Notes: a model not told the origin generated them from the letters alone. 62,323 nt of DNA from Neoaquamicrobium microcysteis (GCF_008180155.1 NZ_VSZS01000051.1:1-62323), one strand, 5' to 3'; positions 43,591 to 53,323 are shown, counted from the first letter of the stretch. Translations and numbers: made by a program.

Positions 43591-45228
43591 TCATTCTCCC
43601 GGGGCGGCGACGGTCGCGGGCACGTCGCTCTTGTGCGGCTCCGCCAGTGGCACCGTCCGTACCGTCATCCAGATGTTGTAGCAGCAGACGACTGTTCCAA
43701 TCAGGAACAGGAGGCCGCCGAAAGCGCGAGCGATGTAATATGGATACATCGCAACGAGGGAGTCGACGAAGGAGTAGGCGAGCGCGCCGTCTTCCGTGTA
43801 GGTCCGCCACATCAGCCCCTGGATTATGCCGGAGTTCCACATCGCGAAGACGTAGATGAGCGTGCCGGCGATCGCGAGCCAGAAGTGGACCTCGACGAGC
43901 CTGGCCGAATACATGCGCTCCCGGTTCCAGAGGGTCGGCACCAGCGTGTAGAACGAGCCGAACGTGATCAGCGCCACCCAGCCGAGCGCCCCCGCATGCA
44001 CATGGCCCACCGTCCAGTCCGTGTAGTGGCTGAGCGCGTTTACCGGGCGGATCGCCATGAACGAGCCTTCAAAGGTCGACAGTCCGTAGAATACCGCCGC
44101 CGCCATCATGAAACGCAGCGTGGCGTCGTCGCGCACCCGGTGCCATGCGCCATTGAGCGTCAGCAGCGCGTTGCCCGCCGAAGCCCAGGACGGAACCAAA
44201 AGCATGACCGAAAAGGTCATGCCGAGCGTCTGCACCCAGTGCGGAAGCGCCGTGTAATGCAGGTGGTGGGAACCGGCCCACATGTAGAAGAAGGTGATGC
44301 CCCAGAAGCTGAGGATCGACAGGCGGTAGGAGAAGATCGGCCGCTGCGCCCGCACGGGGAGATAATAGTATAGCATGCCGAGGAAGCCTGCCGTCAGGAA
44401 GAACGCGACCGCGTTATGCCCGTACCACCACTGGACCATCGCATCCTGCACTCCCGGCCAGATCGTGTAGCTCTTGGCATGACCCCACGAGACCGGAACG
44501 GCGAGGTTGTTGACGATGTGAAGGATCGCGACGACCACGATGAAGGCCATGAAATACCAGTTCGCCACGTAGATGTGCGGCTCCCGGCGGCGTGCGATGG
44601 TGCGCAGGAAGAGGACGAAGTAGGTGATCCACACCACGACGAGCCAGAGGTCGGCATACCATTCGGCTTCGGCGTATTCCTTCGACTGGGTCACACCGAG
44701 CAGGTAGCCGGAGACGGCGAGCAGGCAGAACAGGTTGAAACCGAAGAGGACGAACCACGGGCTGAACTGTCCGGCGAGCCGCGCGCGAGACGTGCGCTGC
44801 ACGACATGGAAGGACGTCGCGATCAGCGCGTTGCCGCCAAAGCCGAAGATGACCCCGGAAGTGTGCGTTGGCCGCAGCCTGCCGAAGGTCGACCATGCCG
44901 CGTCGAAGGCAAGGTCCGGCCAGGCGAGCTGGGCTGCGACCCAGACGCCCATGAACATGCCGAAGACCGCCCAAGCCATTGAGAGCACGATGCCGACCTT
45001 GATCGGGTCGTCGTAATAGGACTCCTCGCGGTCTTCGTTCGGCTCGGGCTCGTAGAAACCGGACAGGACCGGGTAGAGCAGACCTCCCGCAAAGAGGATC
45101 ACCAGCAGGCCGTGAACGCCAAGCGTGTCGCTCCTGCCGAGCGCGGCCATGGCGATCCCTGCGGCGGCCAGCATGACGAGGACGACCGCCGCGTACTGCC
45201 TCTCGGTGGAACTGAGTTTCGCGATCAT
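43591..45228 (-). CDS. ccoN: cbb3 oxidase catalytic subunit I (CcoN)
   Basis: A 545-residue, 12-helix subunit with heme b, high-spin heme b3 and CuB; reduces O2 with high affinity and pumps protons. Seen: FGRLRPTHTSGVIFGFGGNA (heme His region), WWYGHNAVAFFLTAGFLG (CuB/Tyr region), GSHHLHYTALPHWVQTLGMT (paired His) and DWTVGHVHAGALGWVALITF (heme ligands). Preceded 19 nt by nsrR, so it is expressed in the same transcript. Confidence 0.97.
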   Translation of the reverse strand: MIAKLSSTERQYAAVVLVMLAAAGIAMAALGRSDTLGVHGLLVILFAGGLLYPVLSGFYEPEPNEDREESYYDDPIKVGIVLSMAWAVFGMFMGVWVAAQLAWPDLAFDAAWSTFGRLRPTHTSGVIFGFGGNALIATSFHVVQRTSRARLAGQFSPWFVLFGFNLFCLLAVSGYLLGVTQSKEYAEAEWYADLWLVVVWITYFVLFLRTIARRREPHIYVANWYFMAFIVVVAILHIVNNLAVPVSWGHAKSYTIWPGVQDAMVQWWYGHNAVAFFLTAGFLGMLYYYLPVRAQRPIFSYRLSILSFWGITFFYMWAGSHHLHYTALPHWVQTLGMTFSVMLLVPSWASAGNALLTLNGAWHRVRDDATLRFMMAAAVFYGLSTFEGSFMAIRPVNALSHYTDWTVGHVHAGALGWVALITFGSFYTLVPTLWNRERMYSARLVEVHFWLAIAGTLIYVFAMWNSGIIQGLMWRTYTEDGALAYSFVDSLVAMYPYYIARAFGGLLFLIGTVVCCYNIWMTVRTVPLAEPHKSDVPATVAAPGE

Positions 45229-45247
45229 AACGCCCTCTGAAAGTCGA

Positions 45248-45703
45248 TCATGCTGGCTCCGCAGTCTTGCCCATTAGTCCAAGCAGCTCGGCAAGAACTT
45301 CGCTGTTTCCGGATATGTCCGCCAGCGAATAATCGTCGAAGGCGGATAAGAACGCCTCTACTGCTTTCCTTACAACCCCCTTCAGCCGGCAGGCGGGAGT
45401 TATCGCGCAATTGCCGCCATCCGCGCGCATGCACTCAACAAGCGCGAAGCCATCTTCCATCTGCCTGACGACCTCTCCGAGATTGATCTCTTCCGGTTTC
45501 CTTGCAAGCGCGATGCCGCCAGAGCGTCCACGAACGTTCGTCAGGTAGCCGAGGCGTCCGAGCCGCAGGGCAACCTTGAGCAGATGGTTGCGGGAAATGC
45601 CGTAGCTTTCGGCGACGTCGGCGACGCGGGTCGACCCGTCTCGGTTGACCGTGAGGTAGACCAGCATGCGCAGCGCGTAGTCGGTGTGGAGGGTCAGTTT
45701 CAC
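45248..45703 (-). CDS. nsrR: NsrR-type Rrf2 regulator, Fe-S NO sensor
   Basis: A 151-residue Rrf2 protein. Winged helix HTDYALRMLVYLTVNRDG and SYGISRNHLLKVALRLGRLG, then three cluster cysteines Cys91, Cys99 and Cys105 in CMRADGGNCAITPACRL, and the NsrR-type tail FLSAFDDYSLADI. NsrR ligates an Fe-S cluster that reacts with NO. Start GTG at 45703 overlaps the previous stop (GTGA); the alternative ATG at 45739 lacks a ribosome site. Located directly before ccoN, an unusual place that ties NO sensing to the oxidase. Confidence 0.9.
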   Translation of the reverse strand: MKLTLHTDYALRMLVYLTVNRDGSTRVADVAESYGISRNHLLKVALRLGRLGYLTNVRGRSGGIALARKPEEINLGEVVRQMEDGFALVECMRADGGNCAITPACRLKGVVRKAVEAFLSAFDDYSLADISGNSEVLAELLGLMGKTAEPA

Positions 45704-46185
45704 AGGCTGCCCGCGACTTTCTCCGGGCGGACGCGCCAACCCAGTCTGAACAACGCGACGAGCCCGACGGCCACAAGGGTAACGGCTTTGACTGCTTCGA
45801 GCACTGTATAGGCCAGATGGTGCGGCGACGGCGGCAACGGCTCGCCCGAGATGACAGCCTCGACCCGCATTTCTAGAACAGGCAGGAGCCAGAAAGCCTG
45901 GATCGAGACGACCAGGACCGCCACGGCGGTGAAGACCATCTCCGCGCGCGGCGCTCTCGGAAAGAACGTCGCTATGACGAGGAGCGCCGCCAGGCCCAAC
46001 TCAATCTTTGAGAAGATGTCGAAGGTCACACGGCCTACATCGAGGGCGACATCAAGCTCAAGCGAGGGCGCCTGAAACTTGACCGGGGTCGCGAGGAAGG
46101 AAACGCCAAGGAGCATTCCAAGCCAGACGAGCGAAACGAACGCCGCAATGGCATCCGGAAAAGGATCGGTAGAGCGAGGCAACAT
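45700..46185 (-). CDS. Integral membrane protein, DUF4149-like
   Basis: A 161-residue protein with four hydrophobic spans (about 12-34, 60-80, 84-105 and 130-152), an Ala/Val-rich composition and a short loop RVTFDIFSKIEL. DUF4149 or a related heme/copper-gene-linked family is possible but not certain. It lies 1 nt after the haemoglobin gene and overlaps nsrR, so it is part of the operon. Function unknown. Confidence 0.7.
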   Translation of the reverse strand: MLPRSTDPFPDAIAAFVSLVWLGMLLGVSFLATPVKFQAPSLELDVALDVGRVTFDIFSKIELGLAALLVIATFFPRAPRAEMVFTAVAVLVVSIQAFWLLPVLEMRVEAVISGEPLPPSPHHLAYTVLEAVKAVTLVAVGLVALFRLGWRVRPEKVAGSL

Positions 46186-46186
46186 C

Positions 46187-46636
46187 TCAGCCTTCCTTCG
46201 AAACCGCTCCGGCGGCGGGCAGGCGGAAGAACATGGCGAGCTGCAAGCTTCGGGCGATCCGCTCCGCGCGTTCGATGAAGACGGCAGCGAGCTCCGGCTC
46301 GCAAAGCTCGCCCGCTGTCTGCCGAAAGGTGTCGAGCCAGATCCCGAAATCTTCCTCGCGGACCTGGTTCAGTTTGAGATGAGCGGGCACGGGCCGCCCG
46401 CTGTACGAGCCGTCCTTCAGAATGACCGAACACCAGAAGTCCGTCATTTTCTCAAGATGCGGCTCCCAGGTCTCCCCGATGTGGGCGGCGAATATTGGCC
46501 CCAGGCGATCGTTTCGGCGGACGCGTCCGTAGAACTCGCGCACGAGGCGGCCGATGAACGTCCGGTCGACTTCCGGATGGACGACGGCTCTTTCCTCGGG
46601 AGGGCGTTGCAGCTGCGCGGGCGCTGGATGGGCCAA
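46187..46636 (-). CDS. Group III truncated haemoglobin
   Basis: A 149-residue group III truncated globin. FIGRLVREFYGRVRRNDRLG is the CD/E region, WEPHLEKMTDFWCSVILKDG the E helix, and HLKLNQV carries the proximal His, a group III feature. Binds O2 or NO and often sits near NO-stress genes. The start is TTG at 46636 (GGAGA, 7 nt); no ATG in frame is better. Heads the operon to nsrR and ccoNOQP. Confidence 0.93.
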   Translation of the reverse strand: MAHPAPAQLQRPPEERAVVHPEVDRTFIGRLVREFYGRVRRNDRLGPIFAAHIGETWEPHLEKMTDFWCSVILKDGSYSGRPVPAHLKLNQVREEDFGIWLDTFRQTAGELCEPELAAVFIERAERIARSLQLAMFFRLPAAGAVSKEG

Positions 46637-46731
46637 TGTGGTATCTCCAATGCCACTTTCTAGCGTAGGCGCGCGGCGAATGAAAGCTCCCGGATGTCGC
46701 AGCCCGCATTATTCGTGCTCTTTGCGCCGGA

Positions 46732-46745
46732 ACAACGATCAGCCA
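46732..46745. promoter_or_regulatory. Candidate Crp/Fnr (NnrR-type) site, haemoglobin/DUF1858 divergent promoter
   Basis: TTGCGCCGGAACAA: left half TTGCG perfect, right half AACAA one mismatch from the NnrR form CACAA. It lies 43 bp before the DUF1858 ATG and 96 bp before the haemoglobin start. Confidence 0.55.
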
Positions 46746-46787
46746 TTCGCTGCCGGCTACGCTTCTGATTTGAGGAGACCGGCTGAA

Positions 46788-47075
46788 ATGAAGCCTTCCG
46801 CCATAGACCCCGACATGTCGGTCGACGAGATCATGCGCCGATGGCCCGCGACAATCCGGGTCATGATCCGCCATCGGATGCTGTGCATCGGCTGCCCGAT
46901 CGGCATCTTCCACACCGTGGCGGACGCGGCCGCGGCCCATGCGATCGACGAGGCCGCCTTCTCGGCCGAACTGCTCGCCGCGATGAGGTCGGACCCGTCC
47001 GCGGCGGCTCCGTCCGCTTTCGAGACGAACGCTCACAACCGCGAAGCTCGCAAAGGAGAACCATCATGCGCGTGA
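46788..47075 (+). CDS. DUF1858 domain protein
   Basis: A 95-residue protein whose N-terminal half (SVDEIMRRWPATIRVMIRHR then MLCIGCPIGIFHTVADAAAA) is DUF1858, the ScdA/RIC-like helical domain with a CxxC. It is common beside NO- and hypoxia-related genes and may aid Fe-S repair or cluster sensing. AGGAG lies 10 nt upstream. Overlaps the next gene by 10 nt. Confidence 0.88.
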   Translation: MKPSAIDPDMSVDEIMRRWPATIRVMIRHRMLCIGCPIGIFHTVADAAAAHAIDEAAFSAELLAAMRSDPSAAAPSAFETNAHNREARKGEPSCA

Positions 47076-47311
47076 TAGAAGCCGTCGCCGCCCGACTCGA
47101 CCAGCCGGTCAAGATGGCGGGCAACCTCGGGATCGATTTGCCCTCCTCGGGCCTGTGGTCCGAGAACCAGATCCGCAACGCGATCTGGCGCTGCATCTTC
47201 TGCAGGCACGGGTCCGAATGCGCGGAGTGGGTCAATGCCGGAACGCCAGGCGTGCCGGGCTTCTGCAGGAACCGCGAGTTCTATCTCGGACGCGTCCGCG
47301 ACGCAGCATAG
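47066..47311 (+). CDS. DUF6455-like small Cys-rich protein
   Basis: An 81-residue protein with four cysteines: IWRCIFCRHGSECAEWVNAG and PGFCRNREF, a CxxC...C...C pattern that fits DUF6455 or a small metal/Fe-S binder. AAAGGAGAA lies upstream. It overlaps the DUF1858 gene and looks co-transcribed. Role unknown; location implies NO or low-O2 response. Confidence 0.75.
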   Translation: MRVIEAVAARLDQPVKMAGNLGIDLPSSGLWSENQIRNAIWRCIFCRHGSECAEWVNAGTPGVPGFCRNREFYLGRVRDAA

Positions 47312-47333
47312 TTTCGGCCAGGCGCCCGGGGGC

Positions 47334-48044
47334 TCATTTCTTGCGTCGGTTCTCGGCGACCAGCATGAGCGCGTGCGGATCGGTGACGGTCACCTTCTGG
47401 CGGCCGCTCTTCACGATGCCTTCGTCCTCCCAGGCGCTCATCAGCCTGCTGACCGTGTGTAGCGTGCTCCCCGTCATCTCCGCGATGTCCTGGCGCGTGA
47501 TGGGGAAGTCGATCTCGACGCCCTCCTCGGTCTTGCGGCCGGACTGCTGGACCAGCCGCATCACCGCGCCGGCGATCCGTTGCTCCACCTGGCGCGTCGA
47601 CATTTCCACCACGCGCGACTGCGTGTCCTGCAGGCGGGCGCCGATCGTCTGGTAGGCGTTCGCACCAAACGCCGGAGCGCGGGACTGCAGTCCGGGCCAA
47701 GCAGCGTTCGGCCAGCTCAGGACGACGCAGTCGACAGCGGCGACGGCAGTCGCCGGGTAGGTCACCTGCCCCATCGCGATGGCGATGCCGAACAGTTCGC
47801 CCTCGTTGATGTAGCGGGCAATAACCTGATCGCCCTCGGGCGTCGTCCTCACCACCCTGATATGGCCGGAAAGGAGCAGGAAGAACTGCGCGGCTTCCTC
47901 GTCCTGCGAAAAGACCTCAGAATCCTTCGGGAAACGCGACGAGCGCGCGGTGGCAAGGACTGCGTCGACGTCATCGCCGCTCAGTCCGGCGAAGGCGGGA
48001 AGTCCCGATACGAGCGACCTGTTGAGCGGCATGCTGGAAGTCAT
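47334..48044 (-). CDS. nnrR: Crp/Fnr family regulator (NnrR/Dnr-like)
   Basis: A 236-residue regulator: N-terminal cNMP-like beta-barrel ([20 protein letters not shown] and [20 protein letters not shown]), a dimerisation helix ([20 protein letters not shown]) and an HTH with [20 protein letters not shown], where E-xx-T-x-x-T-x-S-R specifies DNA contact. No Fnr-type N-terminal four-Cys cluster, so it is Dnr/NnrR-like and a likely NO sensor. Recognition of TTGCG-type sites is inferred from the three local matches. Divergent from pseudoazurin across one such site. Confidence 0.85.
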   Translation of the reverse strand: MTSSMPLNRSLVSGLPAFAGLSGDDVDAVLATARSSRFPKDSEVFSQDEEAAQFFLLLSGHIRVVRTTPEGDQVIARYINEGELFGIAIAMGQVTYPATAVAAVDCVVLSWPNAAWPGLQSRAPAFGANAYQTIGARLQDTQSRVVEMSTRQVEQRIAGAVMRLVQQSGRKTEEGVEIDFPITRQDIAEMTGSTLHTVSRLMSAWEDEGIVKSGRQKVTVTDPHALMLVAENRRKK

Positions 48045-48079
48045 CCGGAAGTCGAAGCTGTTCAGGTTTCTACCCTTTG

Positions 48080-48095
48080 TTTGCGCTTGCGCAAA
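48080..48095. promoter_or_regulatory. Perfect Crp/Fnr-type palindrome, regulator/pseudoazurin promoter
   Basis: TTTGCGC-TT-GCGCAAA, containing TTGCG-N4-CGCAA (48081-48094). Centre 43 bp upstream of the regulator's ATG and 81 bp upstream of the pseudoazurin ATG, so it can serve both directions and autoregulation. Confidence 0.8.
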
Positions 48096-48168
48096 CTGCC
48101 TTATGGCGTCGCGGGCTACTGGTTGGTCAACGGCAGATCAAGCCGTGTACACAAAAGGACTGGAAAAA

Positions 48169-48612
48169 ATGAGACACATCCTCGCAGCACTTGCCCTTGG
48201 CGCGGCAATATTCGCAGTCGGCGCGGCCCAGGCTGCCGAAATCGAGGTCCTGATGCTCAACAAGGGCGCAAAGGGCATGATGGTGTTCGAGCCCGACCTC
48301 ATCGTAGCGGCCCCCGGCGACACGATCCGCTTCGTGCCGACCGACAAGGGACACAACGTCGAGACAATCAAGGGCATGTTTCCGGAGGCCGCGGAGCCCT
48401 TCAAGAGCAAGCTCAACGAGGACTTCAGGATCACGCTTGATGCGGAAGGTGTCTACGGCGTGAAGTGCGCGCCGCATTATGCCATGGGCATGGTCGCGTT
48501 GATCCGCGTCGGCGAACCCGCCAATGTGGACGACGCGAAGGCCGTGAAGCAGACGGGCAAAGCCAAGGCGGTCTTCGCTGAACTCTTCGGCCAGGTGTTA
48601 GCCGCAAAATGA
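48169..48612 (+). CDS. Pseudoazurin (blue copper protein)
   Basis: A 147-residue periplasmic type 1 copper protein that donates electrons to copper nitrite reductase. Signal [20 protein letters not shown] with cleavage near AQA-AE; Cu ligands His62 (GHNVETI), Cys100, His103 and Met108 in [12 protein letters not shown]. Located in the nap/nirK island. AAGGAC upstream, TTGCG palindrome at -81. Confidence 0.95.
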   Translation: MRHILAALALGAAIFAVGAAQAAEIEVLMLNKGAKGMMVFEPDLIVAAPGDTIRFVPTDKGHNVETIKGMFPEAAEPFKSKLNEDFRITLDAEGVYGVKCAPHYAMGMVALIRVGEPANVDDAKAVKQTGKAKAVFAELFGQVLAAK

Positions 48613-48622
48613 GAGGACAAAC

Positions 48623-48826
48623 GTGAACCGGGACAATAGCAGCTCGGCCACTCGGGTTACGGCAAACTGGAGCGTTACCGCCTCTCGATAAGACCTCTGC
48701 CACCCGTCCGACAGCTTCAGTGATCTGTGCCACAGGGCGCGTTTTTCGAAGGAGGAACGCCGTGTGGTGGAGGACTGGCTTGCCGCCACGAAGACACTCA
48801 TGGAGACCGATGCCCATGTCGGCTGA
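48623..48826 (+). pseudogene. Possible decayed small ORF with in-frame TAA
   Basis: GTG at 48623 (GAGGACAAAC before it) opens a frame that reads 22 residues to TAA at 48689, then continues in frame with natural composition (DLCHPSDSFSDLCHRARFSK, then EERRVVEDWLAATKTLMETD, stop 48824-48826). This overlaps DUF6522 by 11 nt. It could be an old gene with a nonsense codon; no family recognised. Confidence 0.35.
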
Positions 48827-49094
48827 GCGTCCTGCAGTGACATTGAACGACGAGGGCGCGACAGTCGACGTCGCGACCCTCGCCGAAGGCTTGGAAATCG
48901 GTGCGGCGGATGTCGAAGCCCTTATGCGACAGGGCAGATTGACGTCGAAATTCGAGAAGGGCGTCGGCAGTGACGCGGGGCGGTGCAGGCTCACCTTCTG
49001 GCTGGACGGTAAACGGTTCCGGATCGTCGTCGACGGCCGAGGAAACGTGCTGAAGAAATTGCGAACCGATTATGGGTCCTTGGGACGGAGGTGA
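48816..49094 (+). CDS. DUF6522 family protein
   Basis: A 92-residue protein: MSAERPAVTLNDEGATVDVA, then EALMRQGRLTSKFEKGVGSD and AGRCRLTFWLDGKRFRIVVD, the DUF6522 core (RxGRxT...GVGxDAGRxRLTF). Known to occur next to nitrate and NO genes in alphaproteobacteria. Convergent with napC 12 nt away. Molecular role unknown. Confidence 0.85.
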   Translation: MSAERPAVTLNDEGATVDVATLAEGLEIGAADVEALMRQGRLTSKFEKGVGSDAGRCRLTFWLDGKRFRIVVDGRGNVLKKLRTDYGSLGRR

Positions 49095-49106
49095 CCGTTT
49101 CAGCAG

Positions 49107-49835
49107 TCACTTCGACATCGCTGCAAGATCGCTTTCACTCCACATGAACCCGTGCGGTGATCGCGCGACGCGTTCCAGCCTGTCGAATACCGATGCCTGT
49201 GGCAGCTCCTTGCCCTCCAGTTCCGGCGGCACCTTCCAGCCCGGATCGACGCCCTCCATGTTAGGAAGCTCGTGCGCGATGCCTTTGTGGCAGTCAATGC
49301 ACGTCGCCTCGCCCGACAGCAGATAGCGGGTGTGGATCTCTGCAGCGCGCGGAGCCTGCTTCGACAAGTCCATTGCGACCGATGAGTGGCAGTTGCGGCA
49401 TTCCAGGCTGTCGTTGGCTTTCAGCCGCGCCCATTCGTGCTTTGCCAGCCGCAATCTCTGGTCCAGGAACTTCTGGCGTGTGTTGATGGTGCCGAAAATC
49501 TTGCCCCAAACCTCCTTGGAGGCTTGCATCTTGCGGGCGATCTTGTCTGTCCATTCATGCGGAACGTGGCAATCCGGGCAGGAGGCGCGAACGCCTGACC
49601 GATTCGAGAAGTGCACGGTCCGTGTCATCTCCTCGTAGACGTTGGCTTCCATCTCGTGACACGAGATGCAAAACTGCTCGGTGTTGGTCACTTCGAGCGC
49701 GGTATTGAACGCGCCCCAGAAGATCACGCCCCCGAGGAACCCGCCGAGCGTCAGGAAGCCGAGGCTGAGCGTCGCCGCTGGCGTCGAGACGATCCGCCAG
49801 GCCCAGAGTGCGGCCGCCTTGATGCGCGCCCACAT
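49107..49835 (-). CDS. napC: NapC/NirT tetraheme cytochrome c
   Basis: A 242-residue membrane-anchored quinol dehydrogenase that feeds NapAB. N-terminal span [20 protein letters not shown]; four heme motifs [24 protein letters not shown] and CIDCHKGI. Starts right after the napB stop, so translational coupling is likely. Lacks the extra domain of NapG/H routes; the operon is napEDABC. Confidence 0.97.
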   Translation of the reverse strand: MWARIKAAALWAWRIVSTPAATLSLGFLTLGGFLGGVIFWGAFNTALEVTNTEQFCISCHEMEANVYEEMTRTVHFSNRSGVRASCPDCHVPHEWTDKIARKMQASKEVWGKIFGTINTRQKFLDQRLRLAKHEWARLKANDSLECRNCHSSVAMDLSKQAPRAAEIHTRYLLSGEATCIDCHKGIAHELPNMEGVDPGWKVPPELEGKELPQASVFDRLERVARSPHGFMWSESDLAAMSK

Positions 49836-50309
49836 CTATTGGTCTCCGGCGTGGCCTACGCCAAGCTCGCTCATGTCGACGAAGGTGTTGCCGACGAGCG
49901 GCGCCGTGTCGGCCTGGGGTACGTGGCAGGCGGTACAGAAGTAGCGCCTGGGCGACACGTCGGCCAGCATCTGGCCCTCACGCGTCATGTAGTGGGTGAC
50001 GCTGATCATCGGCGCGCCGGAGCCTTCCGTGAACTCGCGCTTGTGGCACGACATGCAGCGGTTGGCATTCACCGAAAGCTGGTAGCCCTCGATCGAGTGC
50101 GGGATGATCGGCGGCTGCTCGGGATAGGCGCGCATCTTGCGGATGTCGTCGACGATCCAGCGCGGGATCGGATCGGCGGGCAGGTTCTCCATGGCCTGCC
50201 CGGCGCCCGTCAGCGGCGGCACGATCTCGGCCGACATCTGTGCAAGCGCGGCCGTGCCCGCGAGCGCAACCAGCCCGAAGGCGATGAAGAGGCGCGCGCG
50301 GCGCGTCAC
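49836..50309 (-). CDS. napB: Periplasmic nitrate reductase diheme subunit (NapB)
   Basis: A diheme cytochrome c: signal [20 protein letters not shown] with cleavage near LAQ, then two motifs CMSCHKREF and CTACHVPQ with distal His ligands (the His in IIPHSIEG). Passes electrons to NapA. The start is ambiguous: GTG at 50309 overlaps napA by GTGA and leaves a natural signal peptide; an ATG at 50333 would add a charged extension. Confidence 0.93.
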   Translation of the reverse strand: MTRRARLFIAFGLVALAGTAALAQMSAEIVPPLTGAGQAMENLPADPIPRWIVDDIRKMRAYPEQPPIIPHSIEGYQLSVNANRCMSCHKREFTEGSGAPMISVTHYMTREGQMLADVSPRRYFCTACHVPQADTAPLVGNTFVDMSELGVGHAGDQ

Positions 50310-52807
50310 GCGGGGACGATCTTGACCGCGCATTTCTTGAAATCCGTCTGTTTCGAGATGGGATCGGTCGCGTCGAGAGTGACCTTGTTGATGAGCTTGC
50401 TGGCGTCGAACCAGGGCACGAACACCACGCCGCGCGGCATGCGGTTGCGCCCGCGGGTCTCGACCCGGACCCGCAGTTCACCGCGCCGGGAGACGACCCG
50501 CACCTCCGCGCCCTGATTGATGCCGCGTCGTCGCGCGTCGTCGGCGTTCATGAAGCAGACCGCGCCGGGAAAAGCCTTGTAGAGTTCCGGCACACGCATC
50601 GTCATCGAACCCGAGTGCCAGTGTTCGAGCACCCGGCCCGTCACCAGCCAGATGTCGTATTCGTCGTCCGGCGATTCCGCAGGAGGCTCGTAGGGAACTG
50701 CGAGGATCACCGCCTTGCCGTCGGGCCTGCCGTAGAAGCGCACGCCTTCGCCCGGCTTCACGTAGGGGTCGAGTCCCTCGCGGTAACGCCACTTCGTCTC
50801 CCTGCCGTCGACGACGGGCCATCTGAGACCGCGGTTGACGTGATAGTCATCGTAGGGAGCGAGGTCGTGTGCATGTCCTCGCCCGAACTCCGCATATTCC
50901 TCGAACAGACCCTTCTGCAGGTAGAAGCCGTATTCGCGGCTCTCCCTGTTCTCGTATTCCGCGTCGAGATCGGCGAGCGGAAAGCGGTCGACCTTGCCGT
51001 TCCTGAACAGCACATCGAACAGCGTCTTGCCCTTGTATTCCGGATGCGCGTCCAGGAGGGACGCAGGCCAGACCTCCTCGGTCGTAAAGCGCTTCGAGAA
51101 CTCCGTCAGCTGCCAGAGGTCGGAACGGGCCTCGCCGGGCGCGTTCACCAGCTGCCGCCATACATGCGTGCGGCGCTCGGCGTTGCCGTAGGCGCCTTCC
51201 TTCTCCACCCACATCGCGGCGGGCAGGATCACGTCGGCCGCCAGCGCTGTCACCGTCGGATAGGCGTCGGAGACCACGACGAAGTTGTCGGGATGGCGGT
51301 AGCCAGGATAGGTCTCGTTCGAATTGTTGGGCGCCGCCTGGACGTTGTTGTTGACCTGCACCCAGTAGAAGTTGAGCTTGCCGTCCTTGAGCATCCGGTC
51401 CTGCTGGACCGCGTGGAAGCCGACCTTATCGGGCAGCAGTCCATGCGGCAGCCGCCAGATTTCTTCCGCATGCTCGCGATGCTCGGGATTGGTGACCACC
51501 ATGTCGGCGGGCAGCCGGTGCGCGAAGGTGCCAACCTCGCGCGCCGTCCCGCAGGCCGACGGCTGGCCCGTCAGCGAGAACGGGCTGTTGCCTGGTTCGG
51601 AGATTTTTCCGGTCAGGAGGTGGATGTTATAGACCATCTGATTGGCCCACACGCCGCGGACGTGCTGGTTGAAGCCCATCGTCCAGAGCGACATCACCTT
51701 GACGCCGGGATCGGCGTAGAGTTCGGCGAGTTGTTCCAAAAAGCCGGGTTCCACTCCGGACAGTTCCGAGACCATATCGAGCGTGTATTCGGAAACCAGC
51801 GCCTTGAACGCCTCGAAGTCGATCGGCTCCATCTTCCCCGGATCGGCAGCACCCTTGGCGGCCATCTCCACCGGATTGTCGGGCCGGAGACCATACCCGA
51901 TGTCGGCCGCCCCGCTCATGAAAACCGCATGGTCGCGGACAAACGCCTCGTTCACCCGGCCCGTCTGGATGATGTGGTTGGCGATGTAATTCAGGATCGC
52001 CAGATCCGTCCCGGGCTTGAACACGATCGGAATGTCGGCCAGGTCCATCGAGCGGTGCGTAAAGGTCGACAGCACCGCGCAGCGGACATGAGGATGGCCC
52101 AGCCTGCGGTCCGCCAGCCGCGTCCACAAGATTGGGTGCATCTCGGCCATGTTCGAACCCCAAAGCACGAAGGCGTCAGCGTGCTCGAAGTCGTCATAGC
52201 AGCCCATCGGCTCGTCCATGCCGAAGGTCCGCATGAAGGCGACGGCCGCCGACGCCATGCAGTGGCGGGCGTTGGGATCGAGGTTGTTGGTCCGGAAGCC
52301 CGCCCGCATCAGCTTTGTGGCCGCATAGCCCTCGAAGATCGTCCACTGGCCGGAGCCGAACATGCCGACGGCTTCGGGGCCCTTCTCGCGCAACGTCGCC
52401 TTGCACTTCTGCGCCATCACGTCGAAGGCCTCGTCCCACGACACCGGCTCGAACTCACCGTCCTTGTCGTAGACCCCGCCGGACTTGCGCATCAGCGGCG
52501 TGGTCAGACGGTCCTGGCCGTACATGATCTTGGAGAGGAAGTAGCCCTTGACACAGTTGAGGCCGCGGTTGACTTCGGCCTGCATGTCGCCGTGCGTGGC
52601 GACGACATGGCCATCCTTGACGCCGACCATCACCCCGCAGCCGGTGCCGCAGAAGCGACAGGGTGCTTTCGACCATTTGATCTCCAGCGAGTCCACGCCG
52701 CCGGGAACGGGCTGAGCAGCGGCAGGCAGCGCGACGCTCGCCGAGGCAGCCGCAAGAGCTGCGGCATGAGCCTTCAGGAGATCGCGTCGGTTGATGGCAG
52801 CCGTCAT
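50306..52807 (-). CDS. napA: Periplasmic nitrate reductase catalytic subunit (NapA)
   Basis: An 833-residue molybdoenzyme reducing nitrate to nitrite. TAT signal [20 protein letters not shown]; [4Fe-4S] cysteines 50, 53, 57 and 85 (CRFCGTGC and NCVKG); Mo-ligand Cys183 in [15 protein letters not shown]-binding blocks [16 protein letters not shown] and [17 protein letters not shown]. Full length for NapA. ATGA overlap with napD. NapA matures via Tat and NapD. Confidence 0.98.
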   Translation of the reverse strand: MTAAINRRDLLKAHAAALAAASASVALPAAAQPVPGGVDSLEIKWSKAPCRFCGTGCGVMVGVKDGHVVATHGDMQAEVNRGLNCVKGYFLSKIMYGQDRLTTPLMRKSGGVYDKDGEFEPVSWDEAFDVMAQKCKATLREKGPEAVGMFGSGQWTIFEGYAATKLMRAGFRTNNLDPNARHCMASAAVAFMRTFGMDEPMGCYDDFEHADAFVLWGSNMAEMHPILWTRLADRRLGHPHVRCAVLSTFTHRSMDLADIPIVFKPGTDLAILNYIANHIIQTGRVNEAFVRDHAVFMSGAADIGYGLRPDNPVEMAAKGAADPGKMEPIDFEAFKALVSEYTLDMVSELSGVEPGFLEQLAELYADPGVKVMSLWTMGFNQHVRGVWANQMVYNIHLLTGKISEPGNSPFSLTGQPSACGTAREVGTFAHRLPADMVVTNPEHREHAEEIWRLPHGLLPDKVGFHAVQQDRMLKDGKLNFYWVQVNNNVQAAPNNSNETYPGYRHPDNFVVVSDAYPTVTALAADVILPAAMWVEKEGAYGNAERRTHVWRQLVNAPGEARSDLWQLTEFSKRFTTEEVWPASLLDAHPEYKGKTLFDVLFRNGKVDRFPLADLDAEYENRESREYGFYLQKGLFEEYAEFGRGHAHDLAPYDDYHVNRGLRWPVVDGRETKWRYREGLDPYVKPGEGVRFYGRPDGKAVILAVPYEPPAESPDDEYDIWLVTGRVLEHWHSGSMTMRVPELYKAFPGAVCFMNADDARRRGINQGAEVRVVSRRGELRVRVETRGRNRMPRGVVFVPWFDASKLINKVTLDATDPISKQTDFKKCAVKIVPA

Positions 52808-53097
52808 GAGCTCGTCCCTCGGTCTTCAGCGTGTTCGAACACCATGTTGGCGGCAAGCACGCCGTCCATCACCGAAATCGCCGTCAACGTCTGCCCCAGC
52901 ATGCCGCTGGTCGGGCCTTCGATGGTGATGACGATCCGGCTTCCTTCGCCGGCGTGGACCTCGACGCCGGGCATCGTCGCGAGCCGTTCCGAAACGTCCT
53001 TGCGTCGCTCAGGCAGTGCCAGCACGACGGCGCTCGATATATGGTGTTGATCGCCGGAGCCGGCCGTCAGAAGGTCTCTGCGTGTGATCGCGCGCAT
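52804..53097 (-). CDS. napD: NapA maturation chaperone (NapD)
   Basis: A 97-residue cytoplasmic chaperone that binds the NapA Tat signal. The [20 protein letters not shown] opening followed by [20 protein letters not shown] and [20 protein letters not shown] matches the NapD ferredoxin-like fold. The N-terminal RRDLL resembles a Tat signal itself, which is unusual for NapD and may have been copied from NapA. Overlaps napA. Confidence 0.93.
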   Translation of the reverse strand: MRAITRRDLLTAGSGDQHHISSAVVLALPERRKDVSERLATMPGVEVHAGEGSRIVITIEGPTSGMLGQTLTAISVMDGVLAANMVFEHAEDRGTSS

Positions 53098-53100
53098 ATT

Positions 53101-53298
53101 TCAGCCTCCCGGAGGCCCAGGCGGGCCGAATACGATCTGATACATCCAGACGAGAAAGCCGTAGCCGCCCACGACGCCAACGGCGACGACGGGCCAGATG
53201 CCGAATGCCAGGACCAGAAAGGTCAGCAACTCTCGTCGCCGCGTCTTCTCGGGCGGGAGATCCGTTGGTGCGGTTGCCTCTCGGCTGTCCTGCGTCAT
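53101..53298 (-). CDS. napE: NapE membrane protein
   Basis: A 65-residue single-span protein: RRRELLTFLVLAFGIWPVVA and GVVGGYGFLVWMYQIVFGPP, the NapE pattern. Function poorly known; it accompanies nap operons in alphaproteobacteria. First gene of napEDABC, starting 3 nt before napD. Confidence 0.92.
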   Translation of the reverse strand: MTQDSREATAPTDLPPEKTRRRELLTFLVLAFGIWPVVAVGVVGGYGFLVWMYQIVFGPPGPPGG

Positions 53299-53323
53299 GA
53301 CCTTCTCATCATGGGCCTGGGAC

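Noticed and set aside
43114-44373. 419-codon plus-strand frame
   Set aside because: Antisense to ccoO and ccoN.
50615-53050. 811-codon plus-strand frame
   Set aside because: Antisense to napA and napD; the long open frame is a by-product of high GC in the third codon positions.
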